In this document: in pieces, positions 19,164 through 26,608 of the stretch
Layout of the letters: the number at the start of each line of letters is the position of its first letter
How positions within the stretch are numbered: the stretch's first letter is position 1
Source: BD2-11 sp965221785
GTDB lineage: Bacteria; Gemmatimonadota; Gemmatimonadetes; Longimicrobiales; Gaopeijiaceae
DNA: 64,000 nt
NCBI GenBank assembly: GCA_965221785.1
Contig: CBDCSR010000002.1
Span: 434,001 to 498,000 of the forward strand
Reading direction: 5' to 3'
Translations under genes and position numbers: made by a program
Notes under the pieces: model-generated
The model's database searches: none
What the model was told of the DNA's origin: nothing
The model's input: only the letters and a program-made list of their open reading frames with translations

Positions 19164-20174
19164 ATGGACTCCGAGGACCAACTGAAGCGTGCGCGCGACC
19201 AGGCCTTGAGCGGCCTCGACGCACTTGCCGGACGCCGCATCCTGGTGGCGGGCGACTTTCTGCTGGACCGCTATCTCGTGGGCAGGCCGACGCGCCTCTC
19301 CCGCGAGGCTCCCGTGGTCATCATCGAACAGGAGGACGACGATGTGAACTCGGGGGGCGCGGGGAACGCCACCCGCAACGTGCGCGCGCTGGGCGGGGAG
19401 CCGATCCCGCTGGGGCTGGTGGGCAAGGACCGGGAGGGAGATCAGGTGGTCGAGCTGCTGCGGGCGGGCGGCATCGACACGCGCGGGATTCTCCGTGACC
19501 CGGAGCGCCGCACCGTCACCAAGACCCGGATCCTCGCAGGAGCCGCCAATGCCGCCAAGCAGCAGGTGTTGCGGATCGACCAGGGTGGGGAATACGGCGC
19601 GAGCCGGATCGACCGCCTCGTCCGGCGCGCGCGGGCACTGCTCCCCGAGGTGGACGCGGTGCTGCTCTCCGACTACGGGTATTCGACCCTGGCGCCACCG
19701 GTGCGTTCCTGTCTGATCCGGGCGGCGCGCGCGCGCGGCATCCCTTCGTGCGCGGATTCGCGCTACCAGCTGTCCGAGTTCCGGGGCGTCACGGTGGCCA
19801 CCCCGAACGAAGAGGAGCTGGCCGCGGTCCTGGGCCGCGTCCTGCGCGGCGACGCGGACGTGGCCGCGGCCGGAAGGGAGCTGTTGAGCCGCCTGAGCGC
19901 GCGTGCGGTGGTGGTCACGCGCGGAAGCCGGGGGATGAGCGTGTTCGAGGGCACGGAGCACTGTCGGAACATCCCGCCCGCCCGCCGGGGAGAGGTGGCG
20001 GATGTGACCGGTGCGGGCGACACGGTGGCGAGCGCGCTGGTGCTGGCGCTCGCAGCGGGGTTCGGAATCCTGAGCGCGGCGTTGCTGGCCAACGCGGCTG
20101 CTTCGGTGGTCGTCGGACGGCGCGGGGCCGCGACAGCTGCGCCGGCGGAAGTGGCTCGGGCGCTGGAGGCCTGA
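19164..20174 (+). CDS. PfkB-family heptose 7-phosphate kinase (HldE N-terminal type)
   Basis: Ribokinase-fold sugar kinase of 336 residues. It matches the kinase half of HldE/RfaE: RILVAGDFLLDRYLVG at the start, VNSGGAGNATRNVRALGG for substrate binding, DAVLLSDYGYSTL in the core and the catalytic anion hole DVTGAGDTVASAL. It would phosphorylate D-glycero-D-manno-heptose 7-phosphate at C1. The adenylyltransferase half of bifunctional HldE is absent, so a separate hldE2-type gene should exist elsewhere. ATG 19164 follows gmhB closely, and the pair is an operon. Confidence 0.88.
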   Translation: MDSEDQLKRARDQALSGLDALAGRRILVAGDFLLDRYLVGRPTRLSREAPVVIIEQEDDDVNSGGAGNATRNVRALGGEPIPLGLVGKDREGDQVVELLRAGGIDTRGILRDPERRTVTKTRILAGAANAAKQQVLRIDQGGEYGASRIDRLVRRARALLPEVDAVLLSDYGYSTLAPPVRSCLIRAARARGIPSCADSRYQLSEFRGVTVATPNEEELAAVLGRVLRGDADVAAAGRELLSRLSARAVVVTRGSRGMSVFEGTEHCRNIPPARRGEVADVTGAGDTVASALVLALAAGFGILSAALLANAAASVVVGRRGAATAAPAEVARALEA

Positions 20175-20183
20175 TCGCCGTTC

Positions 20184-20600
20184 TCAGAGCACGATCACGA
20201 CGACGAGCGCCTCCCACAGGGGCGTGCTGGGCGACGAGACGACTCCATCGATGTGATCCCCGTGCCATCTGAAGCCGCAGGGGAGGGAGGATCCTTCGAC
20301 CGGATCGATGCTTAAGTAGGGGCTCTCCGCATTCTCGCGGACGTAGCAACCGATCCACATCCAGGGGACCCGGTCCATGTCTCCGGCCTCTGGAAAAAGA
20401 TGCCCGACGCCGATCCCGGCCCGGTTGAGCTGCCCCCTGAAGGCGTAGCGGAAGCCGGCGAAATCCGCAGGGCCTTCGTATCCCGCCGGCACAGCGGTGG
20501 GCTCGAGCTCCCCGGGTACCTGCGGGATGTCGTGGGACCCGGTAGGATCTTCGCCACAGCCAACAGCCAGGAGCAGGACGACCGACCAGGCCTTTCTCAC
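20184..20600 (-). CDS. Hypothetical lipoprotein
   Basis: A 138-residue protein starting MRKAWSVVLLLAVGC, a compact lipoprotein signal with Cys15. The mature part has short Pro-rich and aromatic segments and an odd hydrophobic C-terminus (EALVVVIVL). I recognise no family. Its GTG start at 20600 overlaps the stop of the upstream amidase by four bases, so it is translationally coupled to that gene; it converges on the heptose kinase. The coupling makes it likely to be a real gene. Confidence 0.6.
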   Translation of the reverse strand: MRKAWSVVLLLAVGCGEDPTGSHDIPQVPGELEPTAVPAGYEGPADFAGFRYAFRGQLNRAGIGVGHLFPEAGDMDRVPWMWIGCYVRENAESPYLSIDPVEGSSLPCGFRWHGDHIDGVVSSPSTPLWEALVVVIVL

Positions 20601-22309
20601 GTCTCCACCACCCGGGCCGCGCGCAGGAGCCTGGCCTCGTCCCAGGGCTTCGCCACGAGTTGCGCGGCGAGCGGCAGTCCGTGCTCACCTTCGCCGCAGG
20701 GCACGTTGATCGCGGGCCAGCCGAGCGCGTTGAACAGATTCGTGAGGTCGGTGGAGGCGGGCATATCCAACAATGGGGCCACGCCGGGCTGACAGGGCAA
20801 GCTAAGCAGGTCCACGCGGCGGCAGGCGGCATCCCACCGCCCTCGGATCCAGTGCCGGAGCCGCTGCGCCCCGAGGAAGTCCTGGGCCGAGAAGGTGAAG
20901 GCGGCCACCAGGCGACCACGACAGAACTCGCCGTAGTCGTCGTAGTGAGCCCTCAGCATGGGTGCGTGATGCGCCGCAGCCTCCACGCCCAGCGTGAGCA
21001 CGGCAACCTGCCGCAGCAGATGGATCTCGTCCAGGTCGATCTGCACCAGGGTTGCGCCCGCCTGCTCCAGCGCACGGTTGGCACGCATCCACGAACGCGA
21101 AGCTGCATCCTGGAGGGACTCCCCGAGGTGCAGGTCCCTGGGCACGCCGACGCGCAGCCCGGACAGGCCGGCATGCGAACGGCCCGGGTCTTCCACCCGG
21201 TCGCCGGTCGAGCCGGCCGCCACGAAGGGCGGGGCCGGCCGGGTGCGGGGGTCGCGCGGGTCGGGTCCCGCGATGGCGGCCAGCACGAGCGCGGCATCCT
21301 CGACGCTACGCGCAAGGGGACCCACATGGTCGAGGGACCAGGCCAGCGTCGCGCAACCGTGCAGGCTCGCGCGCCCGAAGGTCGGCTTGAGCCCCACCAC
21401 CCCGCACAGCGCCGCCGGGATGCGGATCGAACCCCCCGTGTCCGTGCCCAGCGCCGCGTACACCATGCCGCGGGCCACCGCCGCCGCCGACCCGCTGCTC
21501 GATCCGCCCGCGTCGCGGGTGGGGTCGCGGGGGTTGGGGGTCGGGCCGTAGTGGGGGTTGGTCGACCCCGGCCAGTACGCGAATTCCGACAGCCGGGTCT
21601 TGCCCACGATGACCGCCCCCGCCGCGCGCAGGCGCTCCACCGCGGCCGCGTCGTAGTCGGTGACGTGATCCGCAAGGATTCTCGATCCGGAGGTGGTGAC
21701 CGTGTCCTTCATGGCCAGGAGATCCTTGACCGCGACGGGAATCCCGTGCAGCGGTCCGCGCCATCTGCCGCCCGCCACTTCATCCTCCGCGCGATGCGCC
21801 GCCGCCAACGCCTCCTCCGCCAGCACCAGCTGAAAGGCATTGGCCCGGCCGTCGTCCTCTTCGATGCGGGCCAGCGCCTGCTCGGTCAGCTCCACCGGCG
21901 ATACGGCACCGGCGCGCACCAGCGGCGCCAGCTCGGCGATGGTCGAGGGCCAGCCCATCCGGTCGTCGCACCGCGACGGGGAAGCCTGCCGGGACGTTTC
22001 GGCGACCTTGCCGGCTTCATCACGCGCGCGTTGTGGTCCAGTGCGAGAAGAGGGAGCGGCCCTGCCGGTCACGCCCGCGGCCGGCTTCCCTTCCCCGTGT
22101 GCTCCCGGTCCGGCAAGCGACCATCCCGACAGGTAGTCCGGAATGCAATCGTCCCGGGTGGCCGCAAGCAGGGCGCGAAAGACCACCGCCCGGTCGGGGA
22201 TGCCCTCCGCCACGACCCGCTCGATGTCCTCTTCGCGCGCGGGGATCCGCGCCGCACGCAGGTTCGCCCGGAGACCCTCGACGGCGAGATCTCTATCGCG
22301 TGAAGACAC
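20597..22309 (-). CDS. Cytoplasmic amidase signature enzyme with N-terminal extension
   Basis: A 570-residue amidase without a signal peptide. Triad elements: Lys in IPVAVKDLLAMKD, the cis-Ser in DAGGSSSGSAAA and the nucleophile in GTDTGGSIRIP. About 115 residues precede the amidase core; the first 60 are helical and resemble the small AtzG-like/DUF4089 partners found beside amidases, here apparently fused, followed by a low-complexity linker. The GTG start at 22309 lies 17 bases inside the proline dehydrogenase gene. It could act on aryl or carbon amides; the substrate is unknown. Confidence 0.83.
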   Translation of the reverse strand: MSSRDRDLAVEGLRANLRAARIPAREEDIERVVAEGIPDRAVVFRALLAATRDDCIPDYLSGWSLAGPGAHGEGKPAAGVTGRAAPSSRTGPQRARDEAGKVAETSRQASPSRCDDRMGWPSTIAELAPLVRAGAVSPVELTEQALARIEEDDGRANAFQLVLAEEALAAAHRAEDEVAGGRWRGPLHGIPVAVKDLLAMKDTVTTSGSRILADHVTDYDAAAVERLRAAGAVIVGKTRLSEFAYWPGSTNPHYGPTPNPRDPTRDAGGSSSGSAAAVARGMVYAALGTDTGGSIRIPAALCGVVGLKPTFGRASLHGCATLAWSLDHVGPLARSVEDAALVLAAIAGPDPRDPRTRPAPPFVAAGSTGDRVEDPGRSHAGLSGLRVGVPRDLHLGESLQDAASRSWMRANRALEQAGATLVQIDLDEIHLLRQVAVLTLGVEAAAHHAPMLRAHYDDYGEFCRGRLVAAFTFSAQDFLGAQRLRHWIRGRWDAACRRVDLLSLPCQPGVAPLLDMPASTDLTNLFNALGWPAINVPCGEGEHGLPLAAQLVAKPWDEARLLRAARVVET

Positions 22310-23213
22310 TTCGGACGACGAATCCCAGGTTGGCGGGACGCTCCGCCAGGCGACGCATGTACCACGGGTACCAGTGCGGCCCGTAGCTGATCAGAACTCG
22401 CACGGGGATTCCCCGGCGCCTCAGCGCCAGCTGCTCGCGCGCCCGGATCCCGTAGAGCATCTGCACTTCGAACGCGTCCCGGGGCAGGCCCATCTCCCGC
22501 GCTTCGTCCAGGATGCGGCCGAGCAGGACGGTGTCGTGGGTTGCGATGCCGTGGGGCGCGGCCGGATTCGCGTCTTCGAACATCAGCCGGGTCAGGACCA
22601 TGAAGTTCTCGTCCACATCCGGCTTTCGGGGCCAGGCAATGTCCGCCGGTTCCTGATAGGCCCCCTTCACCAGCCGCAGCCGCGCGCCCAGCGCGAGCAG
22701 CCGCTCCACATCCGCGGCCGTCCGGTACAAATACGCCTGCACGCACAGACCGAGGTCGGGATATCGGGCCAGCGTGGCGGTGAAGATGTCCAGCGTTTCC
22801 TCGAGGTAGGGCGACGCCTCCATGTCCACCCACACGACGTTCCCATGCTCCCTCGCCGCCGCCGCCAGGCGTTCCAGATTGGCCTGAGCCACCTCGTGCC
22901 CCAGGTCCTGGCCAAGCTGGGTCAGTTTGATGGAGATCTGGCTGCTCAACTCCCCTTCGGCGATCCGCCCCAGCAGCCCCACGTAGTGCCGCACGACCTT
23001 CTCGATCTCGTCGCGGTCGTCAAGGGCTTCGCCGAGCTTTGTGAATACCGTCGAGATGTCGTGCTCGCCGAGTCCCCGGGCAGCCTCGAGCGCCGCGTCG
23101 GCGGTCTCGCCGGGCATGAAGCGCGAGACCGCCCGGCGGGCGAACGAGCGACGCCGCATCTGGCGCTCGAGCCACGCGTTCTCGGATGCCCAGAGCAGAA
23201 CCTGGCGCAGCAT
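22293..23213 (-). CDS. Monofunctional proline dehydrogenase
   Basis: FAD-dependent enzyme that oxidises proline to pyrroline-5-carboxylate, 306 residues, the size of the Thermus-type monofunctional PRODH. Motifs: DMEASPYLEETL, RLRLVKGAYQEP, the barrel strands GIATHD and FEVQMLYGIR, and the substrate-binding helix WYMRRLAERPANLGF with the paired Arg and Glu. ATG 23213 matches the family N-terminus (a helix containing LERQMRRRS). A 20-codon ORF with a strong ribosome-binding site ends two bases before this start. It is followed by the amidase with a 17-base overlap. Confidence 0.9.
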   Translation of the reverse strand: MLRQVLLWASENAWLERQMRRRSFARRAVSRFMPGETADAALEAARGLGEHDISTVFTKLGEALDDRDEIEKVVRHYVGLLGRIAEGELSSQISIKLTQLGQDLGHEVAQANLERLAAAAREHGNVVWVDMEASPYLEETLDIFTATLARYPDLGLCVQAYLYRTAADVERLLALGARLRLVKGAYQEPADIAWPRKPDVDENFMVLTRLMFEDANPAAPHGIATHDTVLLGRILDEAREMGLPRDAFEVQMLYGIRAREQLALRRRGIPVRVLISYGPHWYPWYMRRLAERPANLGFVVRSVFTR

Positions 23214-23215
23214 CG

Positions 23216-23278
23216 TCAGCGCTTCCCCGGGACGCGCGCGCGGCCAGGTCGCGGGTCGGGATCGGCTTCGTCGGGCAT
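23216..23278 (-). CDS. Putative Pro-rich leader peptide upstream of proline dehydrogenase
   Basis: A 20-codon ORF reading MPDEADPDPRPGRARVPGKR, with five Pro. AGGAGG (23286-23291) lies seven bases before its ATG, a better ribosome-binding site than that of the enzyme gene. Its TGA is two bases before the PRODH ATG, a layout that favours translational coupling. A Pro-rich leader before a proline-degrading enzyme suggests sensing by ribosome stalling, but high GC raises Pro frequency by chance. The alternative is that a one- or two-base indel in its GCGCGCGC tract hides an N-terminal extension of PRODH. Confidence 0.4.
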   Translation of the reverse strand: MPDEADPDPRPGRARVPGKR

Positions 23279-23449
23279 CCTGGTTCCTCCTGACATGGCG
23301 CGAAAGTGAGGCAGTATACGCCGGCCCGGTCACGTCGGCCAAGGCAGCGGGCGCGGGTTCATAACCTCTGAGGCGTCGCTTGTGCCAGTTCGCCGCACCC
23401 GCCTTGCCTTCATCTGGAGTCGTGCGCCGTCCCGGCCTAGGTTGGAGCC

Positions 23450-24214
23450 ATGCTCGAAACCATGCTCCTCGAAGAAATGACCTGGCCCGAGGTGGAGACG
23501 GCGCTGGCCGACGGGTACACGTCGGTGGTGGTGGCCGTGGGCGCGATCGAACAGCACGGCAGGCACCTGCCGTTGCTGGTGGATGCGGCGCGCGGCGACC
23601 GGCTGGCGCTCGAGGTGGCACGCCGTCTGGGCGGCAGCCTCGTGGGCCCCACGATCCGCGTGGGGTGCTCCGAGCACCACATGGGCTTCCCGGGCACCCT
23701 CTCGCTCCGCGGGGACACCCTGAAGGCGGTTTGCCTCGACTACGTGACCAGCCTCGCGCGCCACGGCTTCCGCACCGTGTACCTGGTGCCGTCCCACGGG
23801 GGCAACTTCGCGCCCCTCGCAACCATGCTGGAGGAGCTTCGGGCCGCCGCAGCCCCCGATTGCGAGGTGCGCGCCTACACCGACCTGATGGAGTTCGTGG
23901 GGTTGTGGGAGAGAGCGGTGCGTGAGGTGGCGCCCGAACTCACCCGGCGAGTGGGCGGGCACGCCGACATCGCGGAGAGCTCGGAGATGCTCTGCATCCG
24001 GCCCGATCTGGTGCGCGAAGAACTGGCGGAGGCAGGTTACGTCGGCGGCTTCGACGCCGCGCTGGCGGAGCGGATCTTCGGGGAGGGTCTGCGCGCGGTC
24101 ACGTCCAACGGAGTGCTGGGAGATCCCCGCGGGATGAGCCGCGAGATCGGGGAGCGGTGTATCCGCCGCGCGGCAGAGGGCGTGGTGGCGGCGTTCAAGG
24201 CCGTCCGTGGATGA
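23450..24214 (+). CDS. Creatininase family amidohydrolase
   Basis: A 254-residue creatininase/FAPy-deformylase-like metal hydrolase. Metal-ligand motifs are intact: GAIEQHGRHLPLLVDA, the CSEHHMGFPGTLSL loop, VPSHGGNFAPL and GHADIAESSEML. The family includes creatininase, mycofactocin MftE and enzymes acting on cyclic or formylated amides; nothing in the context selects one. ATG 23450 starts the homology. The downstream PLP enzyme begins eight bases before this gene ends, so the two are coupled. Confidence 0.88.
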   Translation: MLETMLLEEMTWPEVETALADGYTSVVVAVGAIEQHGRHLPLLVDAARGDRLALEVARRLGGSLVGPTIRVGCSEHHMGFPGTLSLRGDTLKAVCLDYVTSLARHGFRTVYLVPSHGGNFAPLATMLEELRAAAAPDCEVRAYTDLMEFVGLWERAVREVAPELTRRVGGHADIAESSEMLCIRPDLVREELAEAGYVGGFDAALAERIFGEGLRAVTSNGVLGDPRGMSREIGERCIRRAAEGVVAAFKAVRG

Positions 24215-25232
24215 ATCCGCGCCAGCATCGCGAGAGGCGGGTTCGTCCGCAGGCTGCCGCAGGATGAAGCCGGTCGGGTCCATCGTCCTGGCGGACGTCC
24301 GGGCCGCGCGCGAGCGCATCGCCGGCGCCGCCATCCGCACGCCGCTGGTGCGTCTGGAGACGGCGGGGGCAACCGCCGAGGTGTGGCTCAAGCTCGAGTG
24401 CCTGCAGCCCATCGGGTCGTTCAAGATCCGCGGGGCCGCCAACGCCATGGCGCTCGCCGATCCCGCGCTTCTCGCGCGCGGGGTTTACACCGGAAGCGCC
24501 GGCAACATGGCCCAGGGCGTCGCGTACGAGGCCCGACGGCGCGGAATCCCCTGCCGGGTGATCGTCCCGGACACCGCGCCCGCGGCCAAGCTGGACGCCA
24601 TCGCTCGACTGGGGGCGACCGCCGTCCCGGTGCCGTTCGCCGAATGGTGGACGGTGCTGCGCGACCACGGCCATCCCGCCGAGGAGGGCTTCTTCGTGCA
24701 TCCGGTGAGCGACCTCGACGTGATCGCCGGCAACGGCACCATCGGGCTGGAGATCGTGGAGGACCTGCCTGACGTGCGCGCGGTGGTGGTTCCCTTCGGC
24801 GGAGGCGGCCTGTCGTGCGGGATCGCCACGGCCGTGCGGGCGCTGCGGCCGGAAGCGCGGGTTTACGCGGCCGAGGTGGAGACGGCGGCCCCGCTGGCGG
24901 CCTCGCTGGCGGCCGGCCGCCCGATGGAGGTCGCGCACACGCGCTCGTTCGTGGACGGAATCGGGGCCGCCGGCCTGCTGCCCGGGATGTGGCCGCTGGC
25001 CCGCGCGCTCCTGGCCGGGTCGCGGGTGGTCTCGCTCGAAGACGTCCGCGGCGCGATCCGGCTGCTCGCCGAGCGCGCGCACGTCGTCGCGGAGGGGGCG
25101 GGTGGGGCAGCGGTGGCGGCGGCGCTGGGGCACCTGCCCGGCGTCGGTGACGGACCGGTGGTCGCCGTGGTTTCCGGCGGCAACATCGACGCGCGCGTCC
25201 TCGCGGCCATCCTCGAAGGCCGGGCCCCCTGA
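24207..25232 (+). CDS. PLP-dependent threonine dehydratase/serine racemase-like lyase
   Basis: Fold-type II PLP enzyme of up to 341 residues. The Schiff-base Lys is in PIGSFKIRGAANA, the phosphate-binding loop is PFGGGGLSCG and the cofactor Asn is in GSAGNMAQGVAYEA. This matches the catalytic domain of threonine ammonia-lyase and serine racemase; there is no C-terminal ACT regulatory domain, so it is a catabolic or racemase-like form. GTG 24207 overlaps the creatininase-family gene; ATG 24264 is an alternative start nearer to the conserved region. Confidence 0.85.
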   Translation: MDESAPASREAGSSAGCRRMKPVGSIVLADVRAARERIAGAAIRTPLVRLETAGATAEVWLKLECLQPIGSFKIRGAANAMALADPALLARGVYTGSAGNMAQGVAYEARRRGIPCRVIVPDTAPAAKLDAIARLGATAVPVPFAEWWTVLRDHGHPAEEGFFVHPVSDLDVIAGNGTIGLEIVEDLPDVRAVVVPFGGGGLSCGIATAVRALRPEARVYAAEVETAAPLAASLAAGRPMEVAHTRSFVDGIGAAGLLPGMWPLARALLAGSRVVSLEDVRGAIRLLAERAHVVAEGAGGAAVAAALGHLPGVGDGPVVAVVSGGNIDARVLAAILEGRAP

Positions 25233-25296
25233 CACTCCTTCCGCAGGGATCGCCAGCTCTGGAACCCCCCGGCCCCGCGCGACGTACCTATCCGGC

Positions 25297-25968
25297 ATGA
25301 GCCCCCGGACCAAACGACGCCTCGCCTTCCTCACCGGCTTCGCCCTCTACTTCGGGGCGATCTGGTTCGCGTGGGACACACCCATCGTCTATCCGCTCAA
25401 GATCTTCGTGGTGCTGCTCCACGAGATCAGCCACGGCATCGCGGCGCTCGCCACCGGGGGAACCATCCAGGGCATCGAACTCGATCCGGCACAGGGCGGG
25501 GTATGCTACTGTCCCGGAGGGAACGCCTTCCTGACGCTGTCGGCGGGATACCTGGGCAGCCTGGGCTGGGGAGCGCTGCTGCTCATGGGCGCGCGCGGCG
25601 GCGCCCGACCCTCACGCTGGATCGTAGGCGCGGTGGGCGTGCTGGTGGTCGTGCTGACGCTGCTGTACGTGCGCAATTCCTTCGGTTTCGGCTTCGGCCT
25701 GCTCTTCGGGCTGGCCCTCTTCGCCTCGGCGGCGAGGCTCCCGGCACGGGCGAACCGGGTACTGCTCACGGCGCTCGGGCTCACCAGTTGTCTGTACGCC
25801 ATCCTGGATATCAAGAGCGACGTCATCGACCGGCCTGAGCTTCAGTCGGACGCGCGCATGCTCGCCGAGATGACCGGGGTCCCCACCATGGTCTGGGGAT
25901 TCCTGTGGATCGGGATCGCGATCGTGGTCGTGCTCGTCCTCTTCCGCAAGGCGTTTCGGGAGGCCTGA
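25297..25968 (+). CDS. M50B-like membrane metalloprotease family protein
   Basis: A 223-residue multi-pass membrane protein with zinc motif HEISH in the segment IFVVLLHEISHGIAALATGG and a downstream Asp in ILDIKSD, which fits the third metal ligand of M50-like proteins. About six hydrophobic spans are visible. Small proteins of this type (DUF/M50B-like) occur in many phyla; the substrate is unknown. ATG 25297 is chosen because homology and the first membrane segment begin there. The 640-bp gap before the PKS follows. Confidence 0.82.
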   Translation: MSPRTKRRLAFLTGFALYFGAIWFAWDTPIVYPLKIFVVLLHEISHGIAALATGGTIQGIELDPAQGGVCYCPGGNAFLTLSAGYLGSLGWGALLLMGARGGARPSRWIVGAVGVLVVVLTLLYVRNSFGFGFGLLFGLALFASAARLPARANRVLLTALGLTSCLYAILDIKSDVIDRPELQSDARMLAEMTGVPTMVWGFLWIGIAIVVVLVLFRKAFREA

Positions 25969-26158
25969 GCAGCCAACCTGCCCCGCCCCGGGCGTGCCTG
26001 ATTCTCGGCGCGCTGGAGGGTTCCCTCGACGCTGATCAGCCGGACCCCTGGCAGCCCCGCGGGTCTCGTTGCGCCAGCGGATCGGGAATCAATCGTGACC
26101 CTGGCGTCTGATGCATCCAGCGCCGGAAACAAATGATCCCCCGCGTCCGGGCTTCTGC
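25969..26158. other. Start of the 640-bp non-coding gap before the PKS gene
   Basis: The first 190 bases after the M50-like gene contain no convincing ORF, repeat or terminator. The rest of the gap (to 26608) holds a weak promoter candidate, a short hairpin, a 17-codon ORF with a very strong ribosome-binding site and a long terminator-like hairpin, each listed separately. From 26471 to 26608 I see only the PKS ribosome-binding site. Confidence 0.5.
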
Positions 26159-26185
26159 TTGCCGCCCGTGTAATCGCCTTGTAAT
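26159..26185 (+). promoter_or_regulatory. Weak promoter candidate upstream of the leader ORF
   Basis: TTGCCG (26159-26164) and TGTAAT (26180-26185) resemble -35 and -10 hexamers (4 of 6 and 5 of 6 matches) with a 15-base spacer, slightly short of the optimum. It sits in the most AT-rich part of the gap and would give a leader transcript of about 125 bases before the small ORF. Promoter consensus in this lineage is uncertain. Confidence 0.3.
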
Positions 26186-26257
26186 TTCCTGCAGCCGCTC
26201 CATTGGGGGGTGGCGGGGCCGCTGGGGAATCGCTCAGATGGCGTTCCCCGACGGACC

Positions 26258-26274
26258 GCGGGCCTGAGGCCCGC
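26258..26274 (+). other. Perfect 7-bp hairpin in the PKS leader region
   Basis: GCGGGCC-TGA-GGCCCGC is a perfect inverted repeat with a three-base loop, 44 bases before the start of the small ORF. No T-run follows, so it is more likely an RNA structure of the leader than a terminator. Confidence 0.35.
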
Positions 26275-26302
26275 CGGTGTTCGGCCCGATGTCGACTCAG
26301 GA

Positions 26303-26315
26303 AAAGGAGGTGATC
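26303..26315 (+). promoter_or_regulatory. Extended Shine-Dalgarno sequence
   Basis: AAAGGAGGTGATC is a 13-base perfect complement of the conserved 3' end of 16S rRNA (GATCACCTCCTTT). GGAGG is seven bases from the TTG at 26318. Such full-length matches are rare by chance and mark very strong ribosome recruitment or deliberate ribosome holding. It decides the start of the 17-codon ORF. Confidence 0.7.
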
Positions 26316-26317
26316 AA

Positions 26318-26371
26318 TTGTCTAGTCCAAGTACCCTGTTCAGCCTGGCAAGGGCAAGCGATCGCCGTTAG
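26318..26371 (+). CDS. Putative 17-residue leader peptide upstream of the PKS
   Basis: TTG-initiated ORF encoding MSSPSTLFSLARASDRR, rich in Ser (5) and Arg (3, two of them at the end). It lies seven bases after a 13-base perfect Shine-Dalgarno match and ends 63 bases before a 15-bp hairpin, with the PKS ATG 237 bases beyond its stop. This order (strong ribosome site, short ORF, hairpin, large biosynthetic gene) is that of an attenuation leader. It could instead be an independent small-protein gene with its own terminator. I recognise no family. Confidence 0.45.
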   Translation: MSSPSTLFSLARASDRR

Positions 26372-26434
26372 CCGCGTGATCGTATCTGTTCCGGCCAGCG
26401 GCCATCGTGCCGGGCTGAGCAGAAAACGCTGGAA

Positions 26435-26470
26435 GAAGGCGCCGTCGGACCAAGTTCCGGCGGCGCCTTC
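26435..26470 (+). terminator. 15-bp hairpin between the leader ORF and the PKS gene
   Basis: The arms 26435-26449 and 26456-26470 pair completely (one T-G wobble) around the six-base loop CCAAGT: GAAGGCGCCGTCGGA with TCCGGCGGCGCCTTC. The following bases are GTCTTAGC, so the U-run is weak; termination would rely on the very stable stem or on Rho. It stands 138 bases before the PKS ATG, so transcripts reaching the PKS must read through it or start after it. Confidence 0.6.
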
Positions 26471-26608
26471 GTCTTAGCCCCGGACCGCTTTCGCTCCTCG
26501 GGGATGAGGCTATCCTTGTAGCGCGACCGCACGAGCTTCAGGTCGTTCACATCCATCACGTCAACGAAATTCCGACATCCGCTTTGACCGTAGCGGAGGA
26601 AACAGGAC

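Noticed and set aside
26303..26315. Motif AAAGGAGGTGATC as a fragment of a 16S rRNA gene
   Set aside because: It is the reverse complement of the 16S 3' end only over 13 bases, and no other rRNA sequence flanks it; it is a Shine-Dalgarno sequence.
26277..26477. A 66-codon plus-strand ORF overlapping the leader peptide in another frame
   Set aside because: It has no suitable ribosome-binding site; the strong one at 26303 serves the TTG at 26318 instead.
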